Part shown: positions 8,047 to 15,917 of the stretch, in pieces
Layout: each line of letters opens with the position of its first letter
How positions within the stretch are numbered: position 1 is the stretch's first letter
Assembly (NCBI RefSeq): GCF_004216915.1
Contig: NZ_SGXD01000005.1
Location: forward strand, 248,001 to 312,000
Length of the DNA: 64,000 nt
Direction of reading: 5' to 3'
Source: Motilibacter rhizosphaerae
GTDB taxonomy: Bacteria; Actinomycetota; Actinomycetes; Motilibacterales; Motilibacteraceae
The notes under the pieces: generated by a model
What the model was told of the DNA's origin: nothing
Database searches by the model: none
The model's input: only the letters and a program-made list of their open reading frames with translations
Made by a program: the position numbers and the translations under genes

Positions 8047-9378
8047 GTGACCACACCCGCCTCCGGCAGCGCGCCGGTCACGACGTACGAGCGGGTGCAG
8101 TCGGCGCCCCCGCCCGGCGCGGACTTCGACGCCGTCGCCCAGCACATGTACGGCCTCATGGTCCGCAACGTCGCGACGGACGGGTTCGTCTTCCAGGCGC
8201 CCGGGACGCAGACCTGGTCGAAGCCCGGCTGCATCATCGCCTCGCCGTCGTACCCCGCCGACCTGTCCTCGATCGACCAGGACTACGTCTTCCACTGGAC
8301 GCGCGACGCGGCCCTCACGGCGTTCGAACTCGTTGCCGCGCAGCAAGTCCCGGGCACCCCCAGCAGTATGCTCTCCGACTACGTGCGCTTCTCGCGCGCC
8401 TGCCAGACCGCGCCGGGGGCGCCGCTTCACCGGGGGGCCTACCGCATCGACGCCAGCGCGCGGCCGTGGAGCGACCAGAGCGACGGCCCAGCACTGCGGA
8501 TCCTCGCGGTGCTGCAGGCACTCCCCCTGCTCGACGCGGACGCGGCCACCGCGGCCGAGGAGGTCGTCGCGACCGACACGGAGTTCCTGCTCGCGCACTA
8601 CCAGGAGCCGACGACCAACCTGTGGGAAGAGGTGACCGGGCAGTCGTTCTTCGCGCGCTCCGTGCAGCTGCGCTGCTTCCGCGAGCTCGTGGCGACGGGC
8701 CGCTCCGGGACGCCCGCCCAGGAGGCGGCCGACTGGCTGGCCGCCGCGCTCGACGCGCACTGGGACGGGACGCGCTACCGCAGCGTGCTCGGGGAGGTCC
8801 CCGGCGGGTACGACCCCAACATCGACATCGTCTGCGCCGCGGTCTACGGCGCGGTGCCGCTCACCGACACGCGGCTGCTCGCCACCCTCGCCGAGCTGCG
8901 CGCCACCTGGACCGAGGGGCCCGCGGCGTACCCGGTCAACGCGGCGGACGCCGCGCAAGGCCTCGGGCCGCTGTTCGGCCGCTACCCGGGAGACCACTAC
9001 GACGGCGACGTCAGCGACCCGGACGTCGTCGGCGGCCACCCCTGGGCGCTGTGCACCGCCAACGTCGCGGAGCTGCACTACCGCCTCGCCACCGCCGTGC
9101 AGGCCTCAGGCAGCCTGCCGCTGGACGCGCTGTCGACGCCGTTCTTCGCGCCGCTCGGCATCACGGCGGCGAGCTCTCCCGCCGACGCGTACGCCGCGCT
9201 GCGCGACGCCGGGGACTGGATGATGCGCGCGCTCGTCTACCACTCCGACCACCTCGAGCTGAGCGAGCAGTTCGACGGCACCACCGGTTACGAGAAGAGC
9301 GTGCGCGACCTGACGTGGAGCTACGCGGCGTTCCTGTCGGCGGCGCGGGCGCGCAGCGGGAACGCCGTACGCTGCTGA
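8047..9378 (+). CDS. Glycoside hydrolase family 15 glucoamylase-like enzyme
   Basis: About 443 residues without a clear signal peptide. GH15 motifs in order are SIDQDYVFHWTRDAALTAFE near residue 80, GAYRIDASARPWSDQSDGPA, the acidic block NLWEEVTGQSFF with the presumed general acid Glu, and the C-terminal GYEKSVRDLTWSYAAFLSA with the presumed base. The fold is an (alpha/alpha)6 barrel. It probably releases glucose from alpha-glucans such as glycogen or starch. The GTG at 8047 is chosen over an ATG at 7918 because the latter would translate through the hairpin; the start remains uncertain. Confidence 0.88.
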   Translation: MTTPASGSAPVTTYERVQSAPPPGADFDAVAQHMYGLMVRNVATDGFVFQAPGTQTWSKPGCIIASPSYPADLSSIDQDYVFHWTRDAALTAFELVAAQQVPGTPSSMLSDYVRFSRACQTAPGAPLHRGAYRIDASARPWSDQSDGPALRILAVLQALPLLDADAATAAEEVVATDTEFLLAHYQEPTTNLWEEVTGQSFFARSVQLRCFRELVATGRSGTPAQEAADWLAAALDAHWDGTRYRSVLGEVPGGYDPNIDIVCAAVYGAVPLTDTRLLATLAELRATWTEGPAAYPVNAADAAQGLGPLFGRYPGDHYDGDVSDPDVVGGHPWALCTANVAELHYRLATAVQASGSLPLDALSTPFFAPLGITAASSPADAYAALRDAGDWMMRALVYHSDHLELSEQFDGTTGYEKSVRDLTWSYAAFLSAARARSGNAVRC

Positions 9379-9399
9379 CCTCCGTCGACAGGAGGACAG

Positions 9400-9891
9400 A
9401 TGGCCGGGTGGGTCCCGCTGGTGCGCGCGCTGCTGCGCCTCGTGCAGCGCCAGGTGGAGCAGGCGCCGCCGCCGGCCGTGCGGAAGCACCCGCGGGTGCG
9501 GCCGACGGGGTCCGTACGCCCCGGGGCCCGGCTGCTCGACTACGCCCCCCAGCCCGACGGCCGCGCCGACCCCGGTGAGGTCGTCTGGACCTGGGTGCCC
9601 TACGAGGAGGACGCCTCGCAGGGCAAGGACCGGCCGGTGCTCGTCGTCGGGCGGCAGGGCCAGGAGCTGCTGGGGCTCATGCTCTCCAGCCAGTCCGCCC
9701 GGGACGGCCAGCACGGCTGGCTCGCCCTGGGCGCCGGCAGCTGGGACCGCGAGCACCGGCCGAGCTGGGTGCGGCTCGACCGGGTGCTCGAGGTCGACGA
9801 GGACGGGATCCGCCGCGAGGGCGCGGTCCTCGACCGTGTGCGCTTCGACCGGGTCGCCGAGCGGTTGCGCGCGGAGTACGGCTGGCAGTAG
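9400..9891 (+). CDS. PemK/MazF-family protein
   Basis: A 163-residue protein. The first 50 residues are a basic helix and Pro/Arg-rich stretch. The rest carries the PemK/MazF signature: GEVVWTWVPYEEDASQGKDR, then PVLVVG and a conserved Trp/Arg C-terminal half (HRPSWVRLDRVLEV). Classical members are sequence-specific endoribonuclease toxins. No antitoxin-like small gene is adjacent, the flanks being GH15 upstream and an MFS pump convergent. It may therefore be a stand-alone actinobacterial member rather than a toxin-antitoxin pair. It starts 21 bp after the GH15 stop. Confidence 0.8.
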   Translation: MAGWVPLVRALLRLVQRQVEQAPPPAVRKHPRVRPTGSVRPGARLLDYAPQPDGRADPGEVVWTWVPYEEDASQGKDRPVLVVGRQGQELLGLMLSSQSARDGQHGWLALGAGSWDREHRPSWVRLDRVLEVDEDGIRREGAVLDRVRFDRVAERLRAEYGWQ

Positions 9892-9900
9892 GGCCGCCGC

Positions 9901-11367
9901 TCAGGAGTGCGCGCGCGCCCGTCGCGGCAGGAACCACCCAGCCACGAACGTCGTGGCGAGGAACGCGAGCGTCACCTCGAGGCACCGCTCGGTGGCCCGC
10001 ACGGGCGAGCCGCTGCTGAGGCTGCTGAAGTACAGCGTCGCCAGCACGGCGATGCCCACCGACGCGCCGAGCTGCTGCATCGACTCGAGCAGCGCGCTCG
10101 CCGAGCCCACCTCGTGGTCGTCGATGTCGCCGGTGACGATGCTGAACAGCGGCACGAAGATCATGCCGGAGCCGAGGCCGAAGACGCCGAGCCCGGGCGC
10201 GAGGTCCCAGGTGGACACGTCGCCGACGGCCGCTCCGTGCAGGGCCAGGAGCAGGATCCCCGTGCCCACCGCCATGATCACAAGGCCGATGTGGAGGATC
10301 GGGCGCCCGACCGCGGTCGCTGCCCACGCCCCGACCGCCGTCCCGAGGAACGCCCCGACTGCTGACGCGGACAGCACGAGGCTCGCGTGCATCGGCGTCA
10401 TGCCGAGCCCGACCTGCAGGAAGAGCCCCACGGTCAGGGGGAATCCCACCACGACCGCGAAGAACGCCATGACGAACAGCACGCCGGAGACGTAGGACCG
10501 CTTGCGCAGCACGGAGACCTCGACCAGCGGGTCCTTGCCGTCCCGTACGCGCCGCCGCTGGTGCCCGACGAACAGCGCGAGGACGGGCACCGTCGCGGCG
10601 AGCAGCCCGAAGATCCACAGCGGCCAGCCGAGGGACCGGCCGTCAACCAGCGGGAAGACGAGCAGCAGGCTCACGCCGGCGAGCATGACGGTCCCCAGCA
10701 CGTCGAAGCGCACCTGGCGCGCCTCGGCAGGGCGCGCAGGCAGGACCGAGGCCCCGACCACGAGCGCACCCACGGCCACCGGCACGTTGATGAGGAACAG
10801 CGAGCGCCACCCGGTGCCGAACGGGTCGAGGTCGAGCAGGCCGCCGGCGACGACGGGGCCGAGGATGGTCGAGACGCCGATGACGGGTCCGAGCACCGCG
10901 AACGCCTTGGCCATGCGCGGCCCGGGGAACAGGTCGCGGATCAGACCGAACACCTGGGGCGTCACCACGGCGGCCGAGAGGCCCTGCAGCACGCGGAAGG
11001 CGATGAGGCTCGGCCCCGACCAGGCGAGCGCGCAGGCGATCGACGTGCCGAGGAAGCCGGCGATGCCCGCGAGCAGCATCCGCCTGCGCCCCAGCAGGTC
11101 CCCGAGCCGTCCGCCGGTCATGAGGCCCACGGACATCGCCAGGGTGTACGACGCCGCGACCCACTCGACGGCCGAGCTCGACATGCCGAGGTCGCGCTTG
11201 ATGGAGGCGGCGCCCACGTTGAGGATCGTGGAGTCGAGGATGTCGACGATCATCGCGGCGAGCACGACGGCGAGGCCGAGCCAGGGGTGCGCGACTCCGG
11301 CGCTCGTCGGGTCGGCAGCGGGAGCCGGGTCGGCGAGGACCGGGCGGTCGGAGGTGGTGGTCGTCAT
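9901..11367 (-). CDS. MFS transporter, DHA2 (14-TMS) drug:H+ antiporter type
   Basis: A 488-residue polytopic membrane protein. The DHA2 pattern is clear: WVAASYTLAMSVGLMTGGRL followed by the motif A region GDLLGRRRMLLAG, and motif C-like GPVIGVSTILGPVVAGGLLD with the antiporter Pro-Gly spacing. About 14 hydrophobic segments are present. The ATG at 11367 has AGGAGG about 8 bp upstream. It is divergent from a WYL-domain regulator at 100 bp, which is the likely control gene. Substrate unknown; drug or metabolite export is inferred. Confidence 0.9.
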   Translation of the reverse strand: MTTTTSDRPVLADPAPAADPTSAGVAHPWLGLAVVLAAMIVDILDSTILNVGAASIKRDLGMSSSAVEWVAASYTLAMSVGLMTGGRLGDLLGRRRMLLAGIAGFLGTSIACALAWSGPSLIAFRVLQGLSAAVVTPQVFGLIRDLFPGPRMAKAFAVLGPVIGVSTILGPVVAGGLLDLDPFGTGWRSLFLINVPVAVGALVVGASVLPARPAEARQVRFDVLGTVMLAGVSLLLVFPLVDGRSLGWPLWIFGLLAATVPVLALFVGHQRRRVRDGKDPLVEVSVLRKRSYVSGVLFVMAFFAVVVGFPLTVGLFLQVGLGMTPMHASLVLSASAVGAFLGTAVGAWAATAVGRPILHIGLVIMAVGTGILLLALHGAAVGDVSTWDLAPGLGVFGLGSGMIFVPLFSIVTGDIDDHEVGSASALLESMQQLGASVGIAVLATLYFSSLSSGSPVRATERCLEVTLAFLATTFVAGWFLPRRARAHS

Positions 11368-11468
11368 GAGGGGCCCTCCTCGGGCGGTACGGACCGGTGC
11401 TTGACGTCCCTGACGCTAGGACGGCATGCGGCACGTTCCGTTCCTCATTCCGGAGTAGTTTCTCGGGC

Positions 11469-12425
11469 ATGGCCGAGACCGCCGGACGCCTCCTCTCGCT
11501 CCTCTCGCTGCTGCAGACCCCGCGCGAGTGGCCGGGCCCGGAGCTCGCCCGCAGGCTGGAGGTCTCCACCCGGACCGTGCGCAACGACGTGGAACGCCTG
11601 CGGCAGCTGGGGTATCCCGTCGAGGCGACCCGAGGGGCCGTCGGTGGCTACCGGCTCGCCGCCGGGACGGCCATGCCGCCGCTGCTCCTCGACGACGACG
11701 AGGCCGTGGCCGTCGTGGTCAGCCTGCGCACGGCGGCGGGCCAGGCGGTCGAGGGCATCGACGAGACGGCGCTGCGGGCGCTGACCAAGCTGCAGCAGGT
11801 GCTGCCGAAGCGGCTGCGCGCGCAGGTCGAGGTGCTGCAGGCGCACATGGTCCGCGCCGGCAGCCTGCCACGCGGGCCGCGCGTCGACGGCGAGGTGCTC
11901 ACGGCCCTGGCCGCAGCGGCGGGCGCCCGCGAGCTCGTCCGCTTCCGCTACCTCGACGCCCGCGGTGAGGCCACCGACCGGCGGGTGGAGCCGTACCGGC
12001 TCGTGAGCCTCGGCCGCCGCTGGTACCTCCTCGCCTACGACCTCGACCGCGACGACTGGCGGACGTTCCGCGTCGACCGTCTGGAGGGACTGCACTCCTC
12101 CGTCCACCGCTTCGCGCTGCGCCCCCTGCCGGCGGAGGACGTCGCGGCGTACGTCGCCGCGCGCAACCGCCAGGTCCAGCAGCGTGCGGTCGGGACCGTC
12201 GTGATGGAGGCGCCCGCCGCGGAGGTCGCCGAGCGCATCGGCCCCTGGGGCGTCGTCGAGCCCGCCGGGGAGCAGCGGTGCACCGTCCGCCTCGGCGGAC
12301 GGACCGCCGACGACCTCGCGTTCTGGCTGGGGGCGCTGGGGTGCGACTTCACCGTCGTCGACTCCCTCGAGCTCGCCGACGCCGTACGCCGGCTGGGCGA
12401 GCGCTACGCCCGCGCGGTCAGCTGA
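11469..12425 (+). CDS. YafY-type helix-turn-helix/WYL-domain transcriptional regulator
   Basis: A 318-residue regulator. An N-terminal HTH_11 domain (LARRLEVSTRTVRNDVERL, about residues 22-45) is followed by a WYL domain around residues 150-210 (VRFRYLDARGEATDRRVEPY, RRWYLLAYDLDRDDWRTFRV) and a C-terminal WCX-type extension. WYL domains sense nucleic-acid or nucleotide ligands in several families. The gene is divergent from the DHA2 pump, which it probably regulates through the shared 101-bp region. Its stop overlaps that of the convergent SRPBCC gene by 8 bp. Confidence 0.9.
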   Translation: MAETAGRLLSLLSLLQTPREWPGPELARRLEVSTRTVRNDVERLRQLGYPVEATRGAVGGYRLAAGTAMPPLLLDDDEAVAVVVSLRTAAGQAVEGIDETALRALTKLQQVLPKRLRAQVEVLQAHMVRAGSLPRGPRVDGEVLTALAAAAGARELVRFRYLDARGEATDRRVEPYRLVSLGRRWYLLAYDLDRDDWRTFRVDRLEGLHSSVHRFALRPLPAEDVAAYVAARNRQVQQRAVGTVVMEAPAAEVAERIGPWGVVEPAGEQRCTVRLGGRTADDLAFWLGALGCDFTVVDSLELADAVRRLGERYARAVS

Positions 12426-12828
12426 CCGGCTGGCCCTCCAGGACCGCCTTGAGCCGCTGCAGGTCCTCGGTCACGACGGCCACGTCCTGCGCGAGGTCCT
12501 CGTCGCTCATCCCGGCCAGCGGGCGGACGGTGAAGACGACCTCCGCGTCGTCCGGACCGTGCTCCAGCACGCGCATCGGCACCTCGATGACGACGCCCTC
12601 GGGCAGCGTGATGCGGTGGTCGAGCACGCCGTGGGGGTTCTGCGGCGCGAACTCGACCGTGGCGCGCCCGCCCGGGGTGTCGAGCTGCCACTCGCCGTCG
12701 ACCTGCTCCACCCCGTTGCCCAGCCCGCTCGCCCAGTGCGCGAGGTTCGCGGGGTCGGAGACGTACTGGTAGACCTCGACCGCGGGGCGGGCGATGTGCT
12801 CGGCGACGTGCACGGAGGTGGTGGGCAT
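12418..12828 (-). CDS. SRPBCC-family (START/Bet v1-like) protein
   Basis: A 136-residue protein with the SRPBCC/polyketide-cyclase-like layout: VHVAEHIARPAVEVYQYVSD, NLAHWASGLG, alternating strands and a long C-terminal helix (DEDLAQDVAVVTEDLQRLKA). Members bind hydrophobic ligands; Pfam dimerisation/Aha1-like relatives are often found next to YciI and regulator genes, as here. Start taken as the ATG at 12828; a longer upstream frame lacks protein-like features. Confidence 0.8.
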   Translation of the reverse strand: MPTTSVHVAEHIARPAVEVYQYVSDPANLAHWASGLGNGVEQVDGEWQLDTPGGRATVEFAPQNPHGVLDHRITLPEGVVIEVPMRVLEHGPDDAEVVFTVRPLAGMSDEDLAQDVAVVTEDLQRLKAVLEGQPVS

Positions 12829-12943
12829 GTGCGGAAGGGTGTCATGTCCGGAGGTGTCGATGTCCACCCGTGTCGAGGACAGGGCCTCGGCTCCGACCAC
12901 GTGGCAGCCGCCCACCGGGGGCGGCACGAAGGAGGCAGGTCCC

Positions 12944-13324
12944 GTGAAGTACCTCGTGCTCATCCACTCCGCCCCCTCCCCCTGGGGCCACCCGACCGTC
13001 GACTTCACCCCGGAGGGCCGGGCGCAGTCGCCCGAGCAGCGCGCGGCTGGTGCCGCGGCGTTCGACGAGCTGCTGCGCGAGATCTCCGCGTCCGGCGAGC
13101 TCGTCACCGCCGAGGCGCTCGGCGCGCCCGCATCGTCGACCGTCTACCGCTGGCAGGACGGCGCTCACGTCGTCTCGGAGGGCCCGTACGCCGAGTCCAA
13201 GGAGCACCTCGCCGGCTTCTTCCTGCTGGACTGCGCGACGCGTGAGCGGGCCGAGGCGCTGGCCGCACGGTTCGCCGGGCCCGGCGACACCATCGAGCTG
13301 CGGCCTGCCATGTGGGGCGACTAG
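12944..13324 (+). CDS. YciI-like (YCII-related) protein
   Basis: A 126-residue single-domain protein. The GTG at 12944 is preceded by AAGGAGG at 8 bp. The sequence opens KYLVLIHSAP and has the conserved VSEGPYAESKEHLAGFFLLD block of the DGPF/YCII-related family with a dimeric ferredoxin-like fold. Catalytic function is not settled for this branch. In many actinobacteria these genes sit beside ECF sigma factors or SRPBCC proteins; here the SRPBCC gene is divergent, 115 bp away. Confidence 0.85.
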   Translation: MKYLVLIHSAPSPWGHPTVDFTPEGRAQSPEQRAAGAAAFDELLREISASGELVTAEALGAPASSTVYRWQDGAHVVSEGPYAESKEHLAGFFLLDCATRERAEALAARFAGPGDTIELRPAMWGD

Positions 13325-13332
13325 CGCAGCGG

Positions 13333-13950
13333 TCAGTCGGCCGCCCGCCGCACCGCGGCGGCGACCTGCGCCGTGCCGAGCCCGATGCCCCACGCCAGCA
13401 GGTGACCGAGGTCGGTGAACGTCTGCGACACCAGCGCGTACGCCGCGGCGGCGACCGTGCCCCCGACGACGGCCAGCCGACGGCGCCGGCCGCGCAGCCG
13501 CAGCGTGAGCAGGCCCAGCACCGCGGCCAGCCCGTAGCTCACGCCGACGTCCGGCTCGTGCTCGAGGTGCCGGGAGAGCTGGTGCTGCGCGATCCCGGCG
13601 GCGAGCAGGGTCGCGACGCCCACGGTCGCGAACACGTGGCCGAACGCCGCCACCACCACGGTGGCGCCCCGTCCGACCCAGCGCTGCGCGGCGCCGTACG
13701 CCCAGACCAGCGGCACGAGGATCCACAGCCCGGCGAGCGACGGTGTCACGAACGCCGAGGCGGCGAGCACGAGGAGCGGCGTGCTGCGCAGGTTCGCCAG
13801 GTTGGTGCTGCTGTCGAGGACGAGCTCCTCGGTGACGTGCGGCGGTTGGAGGGCGATGACGACCGTGACGACGAGGACGACGGCGGCGTACGCGAGGGCG
13901 AGGTCCCGGCCCGCGGCGAAGCGCCGCACCCGGTCGAGCACCTCGGTCAT
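13333..13950 (-). CDS. Rhomboid-like integral membrane protein
   Basis: 205 residues with six or so hydrophobic segments. TEELVLDSSTNLANLRSTPL precedes TM2 and resembles actinobacterial rhomboid-like proteins. The region GHVFATVGVATLLAAG contains a membrane His, and VSYGLAAVLGLL lacks the classical GxSG serine-protease motif. Protease activity is therefore doubtful. It converges on the YciI gene, leaving 8 bp. Confidence 0.6.
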   Translation of the reverse strand: MTEVLDRVRRFAAGRDLALAYAAVVLVVTVVIALQPPHVTEELVLDSSTNLANLRSTPLLVLAASAFVTPSLAGLWILVPLVWAYGAAQRWVGRGATVVVAAFGHVFATVGVATLLAAGIAQHQLSRHLEHEPDVGVSYGLAAVLGLLTLRLRGRRRRLAVVGGTVAAAAYALVSQTFTDLGHLLAWGIGLGTAQVAAAVRRAAD

Positions 13951-13993
13951 GCGCTCCTCCTGCCCAGCGCAGCAGGCAGGACTCCCCCTGGCG

Positions 13994-14206
13994 CTAGAGC
14001 AGCCACTCCCCCGGGCGTGCTTGGACGGGAGCCGGCTTCGGGAGGACGTCGAGCAGCTGCGTCATGCGCTCGCTGCCGCTGTCCAGCACCTTGCGGAGCA
14101 TCGCGACCTGCGCGCTGCCCGGAGCCTGGTCCGCTGCCGAGATGCCGTCCACACCAGCAGATCGGCCGCTCGCGCCGGGGACTGAGCTAGCCGGCGACCA
14201 TGACAC
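13994..14206 (-). CDS. Small protein, possibly YjfB-like
   Basis: A 70-residue frame whose centre reads AQVAMLRKVLDSGSERMTQL, a single amphipathic helix ending LLDVLP. This resembles the small YjfB-type putative motility proteins in size and helix pattern, but the match is by eye only. The start is unclear: GTG at 14206 overlaps the upstream secreted-protein gene by 20 bp; a GTG at 14152 is an alternative giving 52 residues. Confidence 0.45.
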   Translation of the reverse strand: MSWSPASSVPGASGRSAGVDGISAADQAPGSAQVAMLRKVLDSGSERMTQLLDVLPKPAPVQARPGEWLL

Positions 14207-14681
14207 CCGAACGGCCCACCGTGCGGTCCACGGTGGTCTTCGGGTCGTACGGCCGGGTGAAGACCACGTCGAGCCAGACGTCGTAGTAGACGCCGGTCTT
14301 GAGGCCGCGCAGCTTGAACCCCATGCTGCTGCAGCGCTTCGTCACCTTGACCGTGAACCACTGCAGCTTCGGGGCGGGGCCAGCGCGCAGCGTCTGGTCC
14401 AGCGCGGTGACCCGGTAGCTCACGACGTTGGTGTCCTCGGGCGTGGCCCACGTGAGGTCGAAGCCCTTGGCCGCCGGCTTCGTCGAGAGCTGCGCGCTGT
14501 CAGGGGCACCGACCGGCTCACCACCGCAGTTCGGGCGCGGCTTCTCGGGGTGCGGGTAGCCGATGCCGCCGGCGCTCGGGGTGTGCGGGCGCGGCACGAT
14601 GACGGTCACGGCGGACGCCGACGAGGCGGGGACGACGGCGAGCGCGACGAGCGCCGCGGCCAGCAGGGGCGTACGCCGCAT
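14187..14681 (-). CDS. Secreted protein with fibronectin-III-like domain
   Basis: 164 residues. A signal peptide MRRTPLLAAALVALAVVPAS ends near SASA. The mature part has one Ig/FnIII-like unit (GFDLTWATPEDTNVVSYRVT ... LRGLKTGVYYDVWLDVVFTR) and two Cys residues placed for a disulfide. Start is the ATG at 14681. It is the first gene of a possible pair with the small YjfB-like frame. Function unknown; an exported adhesive or scaffold role is only a guess. Confidence 0.75.
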   Translation of the reverse strand: MRRTPLLAAALVALAVVPASSASAVTVIVPRPHTPSAGGIGYPHPEKPRPNCGGEPVGAPDSAQLSTKPAAKGFDLTWATPEDTNVVSYRVTALDQTLRAGPAPKLQWFTVKVTKRCSSMGFKLRGLKTGVYYDVWLDVVFTRPYDPKTTVDRTVGRSGVMVAG

Positions 14682-14712
14682 GCGGCCTCCCGGGTCTCGC
14701 AGGGGACAGCAA

Positions 14713-14745
14713 CCGGCCCCGACGACGCGAGTACGTCGGGGCCGG
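14713..14745. other. Strong hairpin between divergent genes
   Basis: Perfect 12-bp arms (CCGGCCCCGACG and CGTCGGGGCCGG) with a 9-nt loop. It lies in the 247-bp gap between the reverse-strand secreted gene (start 14681) and the forward yidD-like gene (start 14929), where a terminator is not expected. It could be a 5' leader structure of either gene. Confidence 0.6.
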
Positions 14746-14928
14746 CGCTCGAAGGTGCTGCGCAGCAACGACAGCTGGCGCGCTCCGGAGCTGCTGCGCT
14801 GCTTCTCCGGAGCCTTCCACACGCTGACGACTACCTTGTCGGCGCCGGGGCCGCGGGCTTGAGCCCCGAGTCGCACGAACTTCCCCGGGACCGCCACTAC
14901 GGTGTGCTCGTCGACGACGAGGAGGCGC

Positions 14929-15438
14929 ATGGCGCTGCAGCCGGCCGAGCGGGAGCGCTCCTGCTGGGGGCGTGCCTGGTTCCGCGCTCGGCACCCCTTC
15001 GGGGGCCGGAAGCGCAAGGACCGCGACTGGTGCGACGGGTGCGACGACGGCGGCCTGCTGGACGCGTGCAGCGGCCTCGACGGCTGCGACATCGGCTTCC
15101 TGCTCGGCCCCCTTCTGGTCCTGACGGCCTGGGCGGTGCTCACCGGACAGCGGGACCGCGTCGTGGTGGACGAGCGCCGCTACCCCTCCGCGCTGGCCCG
15201 CCTCGCCGCCACTGCCGTCCGCGCCTACCAGGAGCGCACGTCACTCCGGTGGGGCGCCCGGTGCCGCTACACCCCCTCCTGCAGCACGTACGCCTTGGAC
15301 GCCCTCGCGGTCCACGGCCTGCGCCGGGGCACCCTGCTCGCCCGCGCACGGTTGCGGCGCTGCCGGCCCGGCGGGGGGCGGGGCTGGGACCCCGTGCCCT
15401 CAGCGGTCGGCGAGGCGACGGACGAAGCGCAGCCCTGA
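14929..15438 (+). CDS. YidD-like membrane-protein insertion efficiency factor with extended N-terminus
   Basis: 169 residues. The C-terminal 80 contain the YidD hallmark: AVRAYQERTS, CRYTPSCSTYALDALAVHG and LRRCRPGG...DPVP, with the conserved Cys-Arg-Tyr...Ser-Cys. The first 90 residues are unusual: a Cys/Asp-rich patch (DWCDGCDDGG, DACSGLDGCD) and one hydrophobic segment. YidD assists membrane insertion alongside YidC and is normally about 80 residues beside rnpA/yidC; this copy is elsewhere and longer, so it may be a second, specialised paralogue. Its 3' end overlaps the convergent DUF3052 gene by 39 bp. Confidence 0.75.
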   Translation: MALQPAERERSCWGRAWFRARHPFGGRKRKDRDWCDGCDDGGLLDACSGLDGCDIGFLLGPLLVLTAWAVLTGQRDRVVVDERRYPSALARLAATAVRAYQERTSLRWGARCRYTPSCSTYALDALAVHGLRRGTLLARARLRRCRPGGGRGWDPVPSAVGEATDEAQP

Positions 15439-15804
15439 CCACGTCGCGTCGACGGCGCAGACCTTGTTGTCCACCAGCCCTGAGGCGAGGCCCGCGGCGC
15501 GCACGTCGCCCTCGCCGAGCCCGGTCACGACGCCGGAGCTCCGCTTGGGCCAGCAGAGCCAGAGGCCGCCGGCGGTGCTCAGCCGCGCCGGGAGCCGTTC
15601 CAGCGCGCGCGCCAGCTCGACCTGCTGCACGACGAACGCCAGCACCACGTCGTAGTCCCCGCTCCCCGCCCTGCGGTGCACGACGGTCCCGTCGGGCAGG
15701 TCGGGCACCACGAACCCGGCGGGCGCGCCGGCCAGCAGGACCCGCGACCCCGCGCGGATGCCGAGCTTGCGGGCGAGGGGCGTACCGGAGTAGCCGACGT
15801 CCAT
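15400..15804 (-). CDS. DUF3052-family protein
   Basis: 134 residues beginning MDVGYSGTPLARKLGIRAGS, the typical N-terminus of DUF3052 proteins. LWLCWPKRSSGVVTGLGEGD and VCAVDATWSGLRFVRR in the second half are the other conserved blocks. No catalytic residues are known for the family. It overlaps the yidD-like gene tail-to-tail by 39 bp. Confidence 0.85.
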   Translation of the reverse strand: MDVGYSGTPLARKLGIRAGSRVLLAGAPAGFVVPDLPDGTVVHRRAGSGDYDVVLAFVVQQVELARALERLPARLSTAGGLWLCWPKRSSGVVTGLGEGDVRAAGLASGLVDNKVCAVDATWSGLRFVRRLADR

Positions 15805-15917
15805 CCGCGGAGGCTAGCGGCGGGGCCGCAGGTTCCTGCAAGGGCGCGCCAAGACCCGGCGCGGACGCTGGGCACGTCCCGATCGAGGCGCCCCGCGCCG
15901 GACCCCTGGAGCCCGCC

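Noticed and set aside
5391-9578. 1,395-aa forward ORF across the nuclease and GH15 region
   Set aside because: Arg/Ala/Gly-rich shadow frame opposite the well-supported nuclease and in another frame of GH15.
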